Positions 52,182 to 61,640 of a DNA stretch of 64,000 bases are shown here, piece after piece. The translations under genes and the position numbers were made by a program. Below the pieces are notes generated by a model, which saw nothing but the letters and a program-made list of their open reading frames with translations, was not told where the DNA came from and searched no databases. Every line of letters begins with the position of its first letter. Position 1 is the first letter of the stretch. Source of the stretch: Roseimicrobium sp. ORNL1 (GTDB taxonomy: Bacteria; Verrucomicrobiota; Verrucomicrobiia; Verrucomicrobiales; Verrucomicrobiaceae); assembly GCF_011044495.1 (NCBI RefSeq), contig NZ_CP049143.1, positions 7,502,001 to 7,566,000 of the forward strand, in the 5' to 3' direction.

Positions 52182-53638
52182 GGCTGCGTGGTGCCCGCAT
52201 TGCTGTTGTTCAGAATCAGGGTTCCTGAACCGGCCTTGATGAGACCGATGGCTCCTTCTGAAGTAGCAAATGCAGGGGACGTGATGACCCCGATGTACAG
52301 GGGGCCATTCGCAAGCGTCACGTTGGTGTTTCTGAGCGTGACATAAGAGCCACCGGTGGTGCCGGTATCTGACCAGTTGAGAGTAAAGCCTCCTGTTGAA
52401 CCCCCAGTACCCATATTCAGGCTGCCTCCTGATACGGTTTCAAGGGTCGAGCCCGATCCGGAAGAAGACCCTGCAATCACCAGGGTGCCCCCGGTGCTTC
52501 CTGAAGATGACGAAGACGAGGAGGAGGAAGACGAGCTCGATGATCCACTGCCGCCGTAGCTTGCGCCCCAGCCCTTGAGGTCATTCAGGAAACGCTTGGC
52601 CTGCTGTGCGGTGCTGATGGTGGTCGTGCGTGCACGGCCTGTGGGCTCGAAGCTCACGCCAGTCTGGATGGCGGCATTCTGACGATGCACCGGCTCAAGC
52701 AGGCGCTCCTGCAGGTGGCGGCGGCGGGGGATGAAGGATTCCGAGCCGGGCTTGCCAAGTGGGATCTCAAGTCGCACGCTGACCATCCAGTTGTCCTTCA
52801 CGAGGTTCTCGTCCTCGTACCACATGCCGGCGAGAACGACGGCGGGGACGGGGCGGACTTCCACACCGGCCTTCCAGCCTTCCACATCGGCGGAGTACAG
52901 CAGAGCATTGCCAGAGGCGTTGGTCTCGAAGCTGTAGTAGCCACCGATGAGACGCATGTCGAAGTACTTGTCGAGTCCGGGGATGAGCACCGCGAGCTCG
53001 GCATCCCAGCCCTCCATGGGCTCTTCGATGATGTCGATGGTGCGCGTGGTGGCGCGGATGGCACGACCAGACGCGGTCGGAGTGAGGGTCGTGGCATCGA
53101 AGCTACCGACGGAGTCTCCATCGTGCAGGGGGAGGTAGTAGTTCGCCCGTACTTCCAAGTAGCGGGTACCGGCTTCCACACCGATGCCAAGCTGCCAGAG
53201 ATCCGCATCCGCCTGGGTATGCTGGTAGTCGGTGAAGACGTTGGCACCCACGAAGAGGCCCTCGGCCAGCAGACCGCTCAGGCGGTTGCCACCGCCCACG
53301 GGTTCGTTGCTGAAAAGGTGACGGAAGCCAAGACCGATGGAACCCGTAAGCTCGCCTTCCTCACCCCACGTGAAGTAGGGCTCGGCAAAGAAGAGGGAAC
53401 CGCCCATGGTGCCCTGCTTGCCTAGATTGTCCCAAAGGGGCTGCACGAGGAAGGCGCTGCCTTCGGTCATGTTGTCATTGGCGTTGAAGCTTGCACCCAG
53501 GACGGTGGAGGTGGCATCAGGAGCTGGAGCGACGGCTGCTTCCACGCCCTTGGGCGCGGGGAGAGCAGTGCCGGCGTGGGCTGCCGTGATAAGGCAGAGC
53601 GACGCAAGGGATGGGAGGAGCGTACCGGGGAGTTTCAT
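52178..53638 (-). CDS. Inverse autotransporter with Ser-rich passenger (copy 2)
   Basis: 486 aa, paralogue of the gene at 50289. Signal peptide 1-23. The barrel (about 45-297) and linker (HLQERLLEPVHRQNAAIQTG) are nearly identical to copy 1. The passenger differs: a run of 14 Ser residues at 366-379 (52502-52543) is followed by a beta-rich part ending GLIKAGSGTLILNNSNAGT, close to the PATR beta-strand motif of classical autotransporters. The stop overlaps the rsmE remnant's stop. The barrel would sit in the outer membrane with the C-terminal passenger outside. Start at 53638 by analogy with copy 1. Confidence 0.86.
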   Translation of the reverse strand: MKLPGTLLPSLASLCLITAAHAGTALPAPKGVEAAVAPAPDATSTVLGASFNANDNMTEGSAFLVQPLWDNLGKQGTMGGSLFFAEPYFTWGEEGELTGSIGLGFRHLFSNEPVGGGNRLSGLLAEGLFVGANVFTDYQHTQADADLWQLGIGVEAGTRYLEVRANYYLPLHDGDSVGSFDATTLTPTASGRAIRATTRTIDIIEEPMEGWDAELAVLIPGLDKYFDMRLIGGYYSFETNASGNALLYSADVEGWKAGVEVRPVPAVVLAGMWYEDENLVKDNWMVSVRLEIPLGKPGSESFIPRRRHLQERLLEPVHRQNAAIQTGVSFEPTGRARTTTISTAQQAKRFLNDLKGWGASYGGSGSSSSSSSSSSSSSSGSTGGTLVIAGSSSGSGSTLETVSGGSLNMGTGGSTGGFTLNWSDTGTTGGSYVTLRNTNVTLANGPLYIGVITSPAFATSEGAIGLIKAGSGTLILNNSNAGTTQP

Positions 53639-53741
53639 GTGTATTGATAAGAGGCGCCCGCACAAAGCAGGAATTTATTCTTATGCAAGTAAGCACATGC
53701 GTTAATTTGTTGGCGAGAAGATTTTGCAATAGCGGCACTAA

Positions 53742-55028
53742 ATGCATGACGCACCGCCCCTACGCGCTAGACTCGGGGGCATCGTGGGGGAAACTTTGGC
53801 ACAGCACGAACGCGTAGTTCTCGACTGGCTGTTCAGCACCCAGATGTTCGGGGTGAAGCTGGGGTTGGAAAACATGTCCAAGCTTCTGGACATCATGGGG
53901 CTGTCGCAGCCAGCCCAGAAGTTCATTCACGTGGCCGGTACGAACGGCAAGGGCAGTGTCTGCGCCTTCCTGCACAGCCTGATAAAGGCGGCGGGAGTGA
54001 ATGCCGGGCTCTTTACCTCGCCGCATCTCGTGCATTTCCGTGAGCGCATCCGGAGCGGTGAACGGGAGATTTCTTCAGCCGAGCTGGTGCGTGGCATCGA
54101 GTTGCTGAAGAAAACCTGTGAGGGCATGGACCCGCACCCGACCTTCTTCGAGCTGACTTTCGCCTTGGCACTGGACTGGTTCCGCAAGCGGGAGCTGGAG
54201 TGGGCGGTGCTGGAAACCGGATTGGGTGGCCGGCTGGATGCCACGAACGTGGTGACTCCCGCGGTGAGCGTGATCACCAGCATCGGCCTGGATCATCAGG
54301 AGCAGTTGGGAAACACCCTGCGGGAGATCGCTTCGGAGAAGTCCGGCATCATCAAGCCGGGGGTGCCGGTGGTCACGGTGAACCAACCGCCGGAGGCCAT
54401 GCGTGTGATTTCAGAAACGGCGCGCGCCCGGGGTTCTCGGCTCACCATTGTGACGACGCCCCTGCGCGGCTATCGCATTGGATTGTACGGCCAGCACCAG
54501 CTCTGGAATGCCTCGCTGGCGGTGGCAGCCTTCAAGGCGGCTGGCTTCCAAGCCTCCGAACCGGTGCTGCGGCATGGCGTGCAGGATGTGGAGTGGCCGG
54601 GAAGGTTTCAGCAGTTCGAGCAGGAACGCATCATCGTGGATGGTGCGCACAATCCCGCGGGAGCGGAAACGCTCGTGCGCACGTGGCAGCAGGCTTTCCC
54701 CGGAGAGAAGGCGGCGGTGGTCTTCGGCGCAGCCAGCGGCAAGGACGCGCGTGGACTCATCCGTGCGCTGCAACCGATCGCAGAGCACTGGCACTTCACT
54801 CATTTCAACAGCCCTCGGGCCGTGCCGGTGGAGAGTCTGCGCACGGAACTGGATGAGCTGTACCGCAGCGGCGTGGCGTGCAACACACACCCCACGGTGG
54901 AGTCCGCTCTGGCGGCGGCGCGGGGTCATGGAGGCCGGGTCCTGGTGACCGGATCGCTCTATCTCGTGGGCGAGGTGCTCGCGTTGCTGCGCGGAGAAAA
55001 GGATCTCTTCCAGCGCAGCGCGCAGTAG
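53742..55028 (+). CDS. folC: Folylpolyglutamate synthase/dihydrofolate synthase
   Basis: 428 aa. The P-loop VAGTNGKGSVCAFLHSL near residue 67, the conserved TSPHLVHFRERIR, and the Mur-ligase-like ATPase domain with the LETGLGGRLDATN and GLDHQEQLG blocks are present. The C-terminal domain holds DGAHNPAG. It adds glutamate to dihydropteroate and folates. Length is normal. It follows the second autotransporter divergently, with about 100 bp between the starts. Confidence 0.95.
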   Translation: MHDAPPLRARLGGIVGETLAQHERVVLDWLFSTQMFGVKLGLENMSKLLDIMGLSQPAQKFIHVAGTNGKGSVCAFLHSLIKAAGVNAGLFTSPHLVHFRERIRSGEREISSAELVRGIELLKKTCEGMDPHPTFFELTFALALDWFRKRELEWAVLETGLGGRLDATNVVTPAVSVITSIGLDHQEQLGNTLREIASEKSGIIKPGVPVVTVNQPPEAMRVISETARARGSRLTIVTTPLRGYRIGLYGQHQLWNASLAVAAFKAAGFQASEPVLRHGVQDVEWPGRFQQFEQERIIVDGAHNPAGAETLVRTWQQAFPGEKAAVVFGAASGKDARGLIRALQPIAEHWHFTHFNSPRAVPVESLRTELDELYRSGVACNTHPTVESALAAARGHGGRVLVTGSLYLVGEVLALLRGEKDLFQRSAQ

Positions 55029-55060
55029 GCAGTGCGCTGTGCCTCCCCGGCGAGTCTGGC

Positions 55061-57868
55061 CTAGCCTCTCCAGCCGTAGTTGACGATGCGCACAATCTCC
55101 ACCCAGTGGAGCTTGCCATTGGTGCGCCAGGCCAGTTCCACGATGACGGGCATGTTCTGGTTCCAACCGAGCTGCGCGGCGAGTTTCTTGCTCAGGGCAG
55201 TGCTCTTCGGAAGGAACACGTGACCATCGAAGGCATCGTTGGGCTGCTGGACCTGGAAGGAATCCTTGGAGGCGAGATCCGGCACATCCTTTGCGAAGTA
55301 GTGCTTGCGGCTCAGCATCACGCGGAAGCTCTGGTTGGGCTCTCCTTGGGTCTCGAGGAACTTGAGGAGTAGATCATCTTTGAACTCCACGAACGTGGCC
55401 CAATCCACGAGAGCCTCTCCCTCCTTCGGCTGCTCGACCAGTACCAGCACGTTGTGCTTCAGGTCGCCGCCAGCGAGTTCAAACATGCAATACGGCGGGC
55501 CTCCATCTTTCCCGGGATGACGGTCGACAAATTTGATGGTGTTGGGATTGACCGGACCGTCTCCGTATCGCTTGGCATGCTTCTCCATGGCGGGCTTGGT
55601 CTCGCCCGGCTTCTGGACATAGGCGGCACGTGCTTCCCACGTAGGGGCTGCGAGGAAATTGCGAAGGGTGGTCAGCGCACCCTGGGCTTCATCCGGCACC
55701 TTGCCGAGCAACTCGGAGGTGTTCGCGGGTGGTGGCGCCGCATCAGGAGGGGTCGTCGTGGCCGGTGGAGTGGCACCCGGTGCCGGTGGACTCGTGGTTG
55801 GAGTCACGGGGGCATCCGTTGTGGGAGCTGCCGGGGTCGGAGCCGGTGTGGTGGTTGCAGCCGTCATGGCTGGAGCGGGCTCCGGTGGGGCGGGAGGCGG
55901 AGTAGCAGGAGAAGGAGCGGGAGGGGCCGCGGTTTCAGCGGTCGCAGGTGCTGGCGCTGGAGTCGGAGCCGGAGTCACTCCCGGTGGTGGAGGAAGCGGC
56001 GGTGGAGGGCTCATCGGCTGTGGCTCCGCCTTTGCCTGCGCCTGCTGCTGAGGTTGTTGAGGCTGAGGTTGCGCTTGCTCTTGAGGGGCGGACGGCAACA
56101 GAGGTGTGCCGTCGATCGCGGGGAAGGTGGGTTGGATGCGCTTGAGCCAGGGTGGGTCGCCGCTCACCCCGGTAGGCGCGGTGACTGGCGGTGGCTGGGG
56201 ACCCATGAGTGCCGCCATGGAGGGGTTTATTTCGGTCGCGGCTGCGCCGGCTGAAGGAGCAGGTGGTGGCGGAATGGAAGTAGCGGAGTCCTTGGGGGCT
56301 GTGGCACCGCCCACGGTGGGATCCGGCTTCTTGCCTTCTTTTTCTTTGTCCTTCTCGGGTGCAGGCGATGTCGCTGCGGTGGCGGGAGCTGGCTCGGATG
56401 CGGGAGTGTGAGCGGGCGTGGCCGTGGGCACATCCGTGCTGCTGTGCCCGGGCAGCGGAATCGCCCTCGGTGGCGTGGAGGGTGTCTTGGGCTCAGTCGC
56501 TCCAGACGATTGCGGCGTGGTGGAGGCAAAGTCCTGAGGCGAGGCAATGGAGGGTGAGCCCGCCGGACGCGACAGCTGGCTGTTGGCAGCCGGGTTTTCC
56601 TTGGTCGGAGCGGAGCCAGTTGGGTGGTGTTCGACGCCCTCGTTGGCGGCTTCCGGCTTGGCCCGGAAAAAGTAGATGATTCCTGCAGCGTCGACTGCAA
56701 AGAAGAGAATGACGCCCAAGATGTACATCTTGCGCTTCAGTTGCCGACGCTCCTTTTTCGGAGACTCAGCTACAGGAAGAAACGGAACGTTGAGGAGTGG
56801 ACGATGATCGCGGGTGTCAGGCGGGGCGGGCTGGTCTTGCGCAACCTGGTCGCCTGCAAGCACTTCTCCCATTCCGGGCATGGCCGCCTCCTCCGCCGCG
56901 CGTGCGTCAGGAAGGGATTCCGGAACCAGCGCGATGGGCGAGGATTGAACGACCGGTGCAGGGGAAAAAGGCGACAGCGCCTGGGGTTCGCTGGATTCGG
57001 TCGAAGCAGTGTCTTTGGCCCCGGTGGCTCTGGGGGCATCGGCCTGCACCGGAGCTTCCAGAGCTGCATCCGCCTGTTCTGCAGGAGCTGGAACGGTGGC
57101 GGGTGACAGTGAAGGGGCCTCTGCCACGATGGGCGGAGGTGCTGGCGCCGCCGGAGTTTCGGTTTCGAGTTCTCCCCAAGCCAGCTCGGGTGTCGGCGCG
57201 ACAGGGGGAGCTGGGGGCGAGGGCGCCGCTTCGAGCTGTGGTGGCAGTGGCGGCTCCAGCGGACCGGGAGGCAGCGGAGGAGCCGGGGCAAGTGCTTCCG
57301 GAATCGGAGCAGCGTTGGGAGCCTGCGTGGTGGCGCGTCCACGGGGAACCGTCGGAGCGTCCAGAATGCTGCCAAGTATCGAATGCTCGCTTTTGGCAAC
57401 CGGCGGAGGGGGCGCGACAGCCACGGTGCCCGCAATTTCACCCTCGGTGCGTGCCTTGCGTTTAGGCGAGAAGACGGGGCCGGGATCCGGGATGGCGGGA
57501 GGATCCGGAAGCAGGCCTGTCACTGCGGGAGACGGCTGCGGCACATAGGAAACGGGAGTGGCCGGTGCCGGCGGACGAAGGGCATCTGCCAGCTCGGAGG
57601 CGCTCCAACCGGGGACCGCAGGCACTTCCGGCTGATGCGGTTGTGGTTGTTCCTGGTGCGCGTGCTGCGGATGCGGCTGCGGTTGGGACTCCTGGGGAAT
57701 GGGCCCGAGTTTGCTCTTCTTGCGAACGGGTTCCAGGGTGGACTCCTGGGGCGCGGTGATCATGGTCCCGCACTTGGGACACAGGTCAGAGACGCCAGCC
57801 ATCTCGGGCGGCACAGCGAGTTTGGTGCCGCATTGATGGCAGGCGAACTTGATGAGGCGAGACTTCAA
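55061..57868 (-). CDS. Zinc-ribbon, proline-rich membrane protein of unknown function
   Basis: 935 aa. Residues 8-42 hold two CxxC pairs (FACHQCGTKL and SDLCPKCGTMI), a zinc ribbon. About 45-370 is Pro/Ala-rich and disordered. One membrane helix lies near 382-402 (MYILGVILFFAVDAAGIIYFF). Another Pro/Ala/Thr-rich linker follows to about 715, and the last 220 aa form a folded domain (TLRNFLAAPTWEARAAYVQKPG to NGKLHWVEIVRIVNYG). The plan, cytoplasmic ribbon plus external domain on long spacers, would span the envelope. No family recognised for the C-terminal domain. Confidence 0.75.
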   Translation of the reverse strand: MKSRLIKFACHQCGTKLAVPPEMAGVSDLCPKCGTMITAPQESTLEPVRKKSKLGPIPQESQPQPHPQHAHQEQPQPHQPEVPAVPGWSASELADALRPPAPATPVSYVPQPSPAVTGLLPDPPAIPDPGPVFSPKRKARTEGEIAGTVAVAPPPPVAKSEHSILGSILDAPTVPRGRATTQAPNAAPIPEALAPAPPLPPGPLEPPLPPQLEAAPSPPAPPVAPTPELAWGELETETPAAPAPPPIVAEAPSLSPATVPAPAEQADAALEAPVQADAPRATGAKDTASTESSEPQALSPFSPAPVVQSSPIALVPESLPDARAAEEAAMPGMGEVLAGDQVAQDQPAPPDTRDHRPLLNVPFLPVAESPKKERRQLKRKMYILGVILFFAVDAAGIIYFFRAKPEAANEGVEHHPTGSAPTKENPAANSQLSRPAGSPSIASPQDFASTTPQSSGATEPKTPSTPPRAIPLPGHSSTDVPTATPAHTPASEPAPATAATSPAPEKDKEKEGKKPDPTVGGATAPKDSATSIPPPPAPSAGAAATEINPSMAALMGPQPPPVTAPTGVSGDPPWLKRIQPTFPAIDGTPLLPSAPQEQAQPQPQQPQQQAQAKAEPQPMSPPPPLPPPPGVTPAPTPAPAPATAETAAPPAPSPATPPPAPPEPAPAMTAATTTPAPTPAAPTTDAPVTPTTSPPAPGATPPATTTPPDAAPPPANTSELLGKVPDEAQGALTTLRNFLAAPTWEARAAYVQKPGETKPAMEKHAKRYGDGPVNPNTIKFVDRHPGKDGGPPYCMFELAGGDLKHNVLVLVEQPKEGEALVDWATFVEFKDDLLLKFLETQGEPNQSFRVMLSRKHYFAKDVPDLASKDSFQVQQPNDAFDGHVFLPKSTALSKKLAAQLGWNQNMPVIVELAWRTNGKLHWVEIVRIVNYGWRG

Positions 57869-58029
57869 AACAGGTAGGCAAAGAGAAATCCAGCTATTTC
57901 AACTATCAGAAAAACTGAAAGAATCAAGCATGGACAAGGGAACCGGCGGGTGAAAATATCGTTTTTGAGAGAATAACCCCAAGAAGAAAGCGTGCAACTC
58001 AAGCGAGGGCAGCAGAGGGGAAGAGGGCG

Positions 58030-58890
58030 TTATTGGCTCGTGAGTTTTTTCAAGAGTGCGGCATCTGGCTGGAGATACCGGTGCTGGCGGGACCTGAGGT
58101 TCACCTCTAGAACAAACTGCGTCATGCCCACGTAGAGGGTGCTTTCATCAGGAGAAAGCAGGGCCGAATTCGCGGCGCCACCAAGCCAGAGGTCGCCGTG
58201 TATCAAGGGTGTCATGTCGCCCTTTGGAGTCACGGTGAGGATGCCATCAGACAGCACGACATAGAGTGTTCCATCCTTGGTGGATGCAGCCGCTCGAGGC
58301 GCCGATGAGAGCTCGGCGAATGTCTCGGCGCGCCAGCTAGAAGCCTTGTGCGCCCGGGAAATGCGGATGATGGAACCACGGTTGGTAACTAAATGGGCAA
58401 GTCCTTCCACCGCGAAGATGCCTTTTGTGTTGCTCACAAACGCCTCGACCTGATGATCGGAAACCTTGTAGCTGGTCTTTCCTTCTTTACCATACCAGTA
58501 CAGGGCGGCTCCGAACTCCCCCTGATTGAAGGCAACGAGCCAGCCATCATCAGTTGGCAGATAAGCCTGGCCTCCGACAAATTTGTAGCTTCGCTGGGCT
58601 CCCGGAATCCATTGCGATGCTTTTGGAACAAAGCTGGGTTTTGGTTTGGATGGTGGGGACCCCCAGGCCGTGGGTTCTACGCTCGGCTTGCCGTCATCTG
58701 ACTGAAGCACCCGCCATTGTTGCGCCGCCCATGGGGCCTTCGAGAAGCGTTCATCTTCACGCACGGGAGCTGGCGTCACTTCTGACCAGAGGGACAAGTC
58801 GCTGGGCTCAATGGAGGGGGCATCTTCGGCACGTGCCATTGCTGATAGCAGCAACATTGATGCGATCAGAATTGGTGCGGTGTATTTCAT
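58030..58890 (-). CDS. Secreted protein of unknown function
   Basis: 286 aa with a signal peptide (about 1-19, LLLSAMARA). The rest is beta-rich with a repeated strand-turn pattern (DGTLYVVLSDGILTVTPKGD, ESTLYVGMTQFVLEVNLRS) that suggests a small beta-propeller. No family can be assigned. It lies 49 bp downstream of the double DUF1080 gene, so it is likely in the same transcript. Start at 58890; the frame is open to 59001 without signal character. Confidence 0.72.
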   Translation of the reverse strand: MKYTAPILIASMLLLSAMARAEDAPSIEPSDLSLWSEVTPAPVREDERFSKAPWAAQQWRVLQSDDGKPSVEPTAWGSPPSKPKPSFVPKASQWIPGAQRSYKFVGGQAYLPTDDGWLVAFNQGEFGAALYWYGKEGKTSYKVSDHQVEAFVSNTKGIFAVEGLAHLVTNRGSIIRISRAHKASSWRAETFAELSSAPRAAASTKDGTLYVVLSDGILTVTPKGDMTPLIHGDLWLGGAANSALLSPDESTLYVGMTQFVLEVNLRSRQHRYLQPDAALLKKLTSQ

Positions 58891-58939
58891 TTCGCTTGGG
58901 GGACGACGGGTCGGAGGAGATGAAATCCAACTGTTGCAG

Positions 58940-60283
58940 CTACAGCTCCTTGATAAAGATGTTCCCGAACTGCATTTCATCCCCGTGATGCTGCAGGCCA
59001 ATGGGTCCTTTCTCGGGAAGACCGGGGACGGGGGCTTGATCGATCACCAGCTTTTCGTTGAGCTCCACGCTGAGTTTTCCCTTCTGCAAGGTGATCACAA
59101 ATCGGTTCCAGATGCCGGGTTTGTTATCGGCTTTCTCCTTGGGCACGTAGAGTTTGCGGGTGTCATCTGGTGTGTCCTTTGCCATGCGGAATCCATTCAC
59201 TTCCCCGGAACCACAGGGGCGGCAGAAGATATTGACCTGCGCCTTCTTTGTCCCACGCAGGAAGATGCCGCTGTCTCCCGCATCCATCACTTCCACCGTT
59301 TGTTTGGTGCCATCTGGATTCACTGCTTCCTTGCCGTCGGGAGCGATGACGATGAGTTTCTTCGGCTCGGGCTTGGTGGGCATCCTCCAGTCCACGATGA
59401 GCTGGAAATCCTTGTAGGACTTTTCAGTCCAGAGGTCTTTGCCTTTCCCGAGCTTGCCTTCCTTGACGTGGAAGAAGGCACCCTGTGCGCTCCACCATTT
59501 GTCGAGGTCATCGGGGGTGGCCCAGCCCTTGAGTGTTTTTCCATCGAACAGTTGCTTGAAACCGCTGAAGTCCCGGATGGTCTGCTCCGCTGTCGCGCCG
59601 GTGGAGGGAAGTTCCTTGATCCGAATGTTACGGAAGTGAGCCTCGCTGCCTTCGCTCTCGAGGCAGATGTAGCCTTTGCGCGGCAGGCAGTCCCTGCCGA
59701 CGGTGACTTCCTTGCCATTCACCGAGAGACGAATCTCACCGTTGTTGCAGACGGCGCGGTAGTGGTTCCACTCGGGTGAAGGTTTCACGCGATCCTCCTT
59801 CGGGAAGCTGCGTTTGCCGCCCTTCGCCACGGGATCCACCGCAGTCATGGTGGCGCCCCAGATGGGGAAGATATCGCCGTGCGAGGTGAACCACTCCTTC
59901 GCGCCCTTGTTCTTCTCATAACCGAGGTCGAGGATCTGCACTTCGATGCCACGCGAGAAGGGCACCCCGGGAGCGGGAATGCTCTCACCCCAGATGAAGA
60001 GACCGGCATTGCCAGCCTCCTTCAAGTGACGCCACTCGAGCTCGATGATGAAGTTCTCATACATGCGCTCGGTGCGCATGACTCCGGTGGGGATGCCGGT
60101 GGTCATGATATAGCCGTCCTTCGCTTGGAAGGTATCGGCGGCCACGTTGCAAGGCACCCAGCCGGAGAGGTCCTTGCCGTTGTAGAGCGAGACGAAGCCC
60201 TCGGTGTCTGTATCTTGGGCAGACAGGGACGACGTGGTGAAGGCAGCAGCCAGCAGGGTGGCGAAGAACAGGCGCGAGATCAT
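58940..60283 (-). CDS. Secreted protein with two DUF1080 domains
   Basis: 447 aa with a signal peptide (about 1-22). Two DUF1080 (3-keto-disaccharide hydrolase-like) domains follow: about 30-210, starting FVSLYNGKDLSGWVP, and about 225-447, starting FKQLFDGKTLKGWATP. Each is a concanavalin-like jelly roll. The family is greatly expanded in Planctomycetota and Verrucomicrobiota and has been linked to glycan breakdown; the substrate here is unknown. The start at 60283 places the signal peptide correctly. Confidence 0.9.
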   Translation of the reverse strand: MISRLFFATLLAAAFTTSSLSAQDTDTEGFVSLYNGKDLSGWVPCNVAADTFQAKDGYIMTTGIPTGVMRTERMYENFIIELEWRHLKEAGNAGLFIWGESIPAPGVPFSRGIEVQILDLGYEKNKGAKEWFTSHGDIFPIWGATMTAVDPVAKGGKRSFPKEDRVKPSPEWNHYRAVCNNGEIRLSVNGKEVTVGRDCLPRKGYICLESEGSEAHFRNIRIKELPSTGATAEQTIRDFSGFKQLFDGKTLKGWATPDDLDKWWSAQGAFFHVKEGKLGKGKDLWTEKSYKDFQLIVDWRMPTKPEPKKLIVIAPDGKEAVNPDGTKQTVEVMDAGDSGIFLRGTKKAQVNIFCRPCGSGEVNGFRMAKDTPDDTRKLYVPKEKADNKPGIWNRFVITLQKGKLSVELNEKLVIDQAPVPGLPEKGPIGLQHHGDEMQFGNIFIKEL

Positions 60284-60348
60284 GATATGACGCGATGAGA
60301 TGGTGTAGTACACACCACTACCGGTCACTCTGTCATCCGGGAATGTAG

Positions 60349-60368
60349 AAGGCTTCTCCAGAAGCCTT
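60349..60368. terminator. Possible bidirectional hairpin terminator
   Basis: AAGGCTTC pairs with GAAGCCTT around a four-base loop, in the 102 bp between rfbB and the DUF1080 gene. T-runs are weak on both sides, so termination efficiency is uncertain. Confidence 0.4.
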
Positions 60369-60385
60369 TCATTGCAGGTGTGGCG

Positions 60386-61471
60386 TTAGCCCTGGCCGAG
60401 CCGCTGGAGCTGATACTTGCGCTCGATCTCGTTAATCCACTCAGAGTTGTCGAGATACCAGCGGACCGTTTTGCGCATGCCGCTGTCGAACGTCTCCCGC
60501 GGCTCCCAGCCGAGTTCACGGCCGATCTTGCTGCAATCAATGGCGTAGCGGCGATCGTGACCGGGACGATCCTTCACAAACGTGATGAGTTCCTTCGGGT
60601 CGCGCTTGAGGTCGGGGCGCTCGGCGTTCACTGCGGCGATGATGGCGTGCACGACGTCGATGTTCTTCATCTCACACTTGCCGCCGATGTTGTAGGTCTC
60701 ACCGATTTCGCCCTTGAGCAGGGCTAGCGTGAGGCCACGGCAATGGTCTTCCACATAGAGCCAGTCGCGCACGTTGGTGCCGTCGCCGTACACGGGGAGT
60801 TTTTCTCCACGAAGTACTTTCTGGATCATGAGCGGCATGAGCTTCTCAGGGAACTGGAAGGGGCCGTAGTTGTTCGAGCAGTTCGTGGTGACCAGCGGCA
60901 TCTTGTACGTGTGTACATAGGCGCGCGCGAGGTGGTCGCTGCCGGCCTTGCTGGCGGAGTAGGGACTGTTCGGCGCGTAGGGCGTGGTCTCGCTGAAGGC
61001 GGGATCCGTCGGGCTCAGGGAGCCGAACACTTCGTCGGTGCTGACATGGAGGAAGCGGAAGTCATCCTTGCCCTCCTTCTGACGCTCGCGGTGATGCTGC
61101 AGAGCGGTATGAAGCAGGCGGAAGGTGCCCACGAAATTGGTGAAGATGAACTCTTCCGGGGAATCGATGGAGCGGTCCACATGCGACTCGGCGGCGAGGT
61201 GCATGACGGCATTGATGTCATGTTCCTTGAGCAGCTTCGCGAAGAGTTCGGCGTCCTGGATGTCTCCCTCCACGAACACATGGCGTGCATCACCCTCGAG
61301 CTTGGCGAGGCTGCTGCGGTTGCCCGCGTAGGTGAGTTTGTCCAGATTCACCACCTTGCTGACGGTGACACCATGATCCGCGCCGGCTTCGCCGAGGAGG
61401 TAATGAACGAGGTTCGAGCCGATGAAGCCCGCGCCGCCGGTGACGAGAATGCGCCTGTCTGCTGCTGCCAT
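60386..61471 (-). CDS. rfbB: dTDP-glucose 4,6-dehydratase
   Basis: 361 aa, an extended short-chain dehydrogenase. The Rossmann motif TGGAGFIGSNLVHYLLG, the catalytic Tyr/Lys in YSASKAGSD and the SxDEVFG motif (STDEVFGSL) are present. It converts dTDP-glucose to dTDP-4-keto-6-deoxyglucose for rhamnose and other deoxysugars. The rfbA, rfbC and rfbD partners are not in the window, so the pathway is split in this genome. Confidence 0.94.
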   Translation of the reverse strand: MAAADRRILVTGGAGFIGSNLVHYLLGEAGADHGVTVSKVVNLDKLTYAGNRSSLAKLEGDARHVFVEGDIQDAELFAKLLKEHDINAVMHLAAESHVDRSIDSPEEFIFTNFVGTFRLLHTALQHHRERQKEGKDDFRFLHVSTDEVFGSLSPTDPAFSETTPYAPNSPYSASKAGSDHLARAYVHTYKMPLVTTNCSNNYGPFQFPEKLMPLMIQKVLRGEKLPVYGDGTNVRDWLYVEDHCRGLTLALLKGEIGETYNIGGKCEMKNIDVVHAIIAAVNAERPDLKRDPKELITFVKDRPGHDRRYAIDCSKIGRELGWEPRETFDSGMRKTVRWYLDNSEWINEIERKYQLQRLGQG

Positions 61472-61640
61472 AAGAGGTGAGTGAGGGGGCGGAGCCTAGC
61501 AAGACCGGGGTCAGGGGCAAGTGGGGATTGGCCGGAGCCGGTTTCATGTCCCTGGAGGCTCCCATCGGGAGGGTACCTGCCTGCTTGCTGGGCGGAGACT
61601 CCCCTCTAATATAGGAGGCCCCTCCCCCACCCCACGGCTC

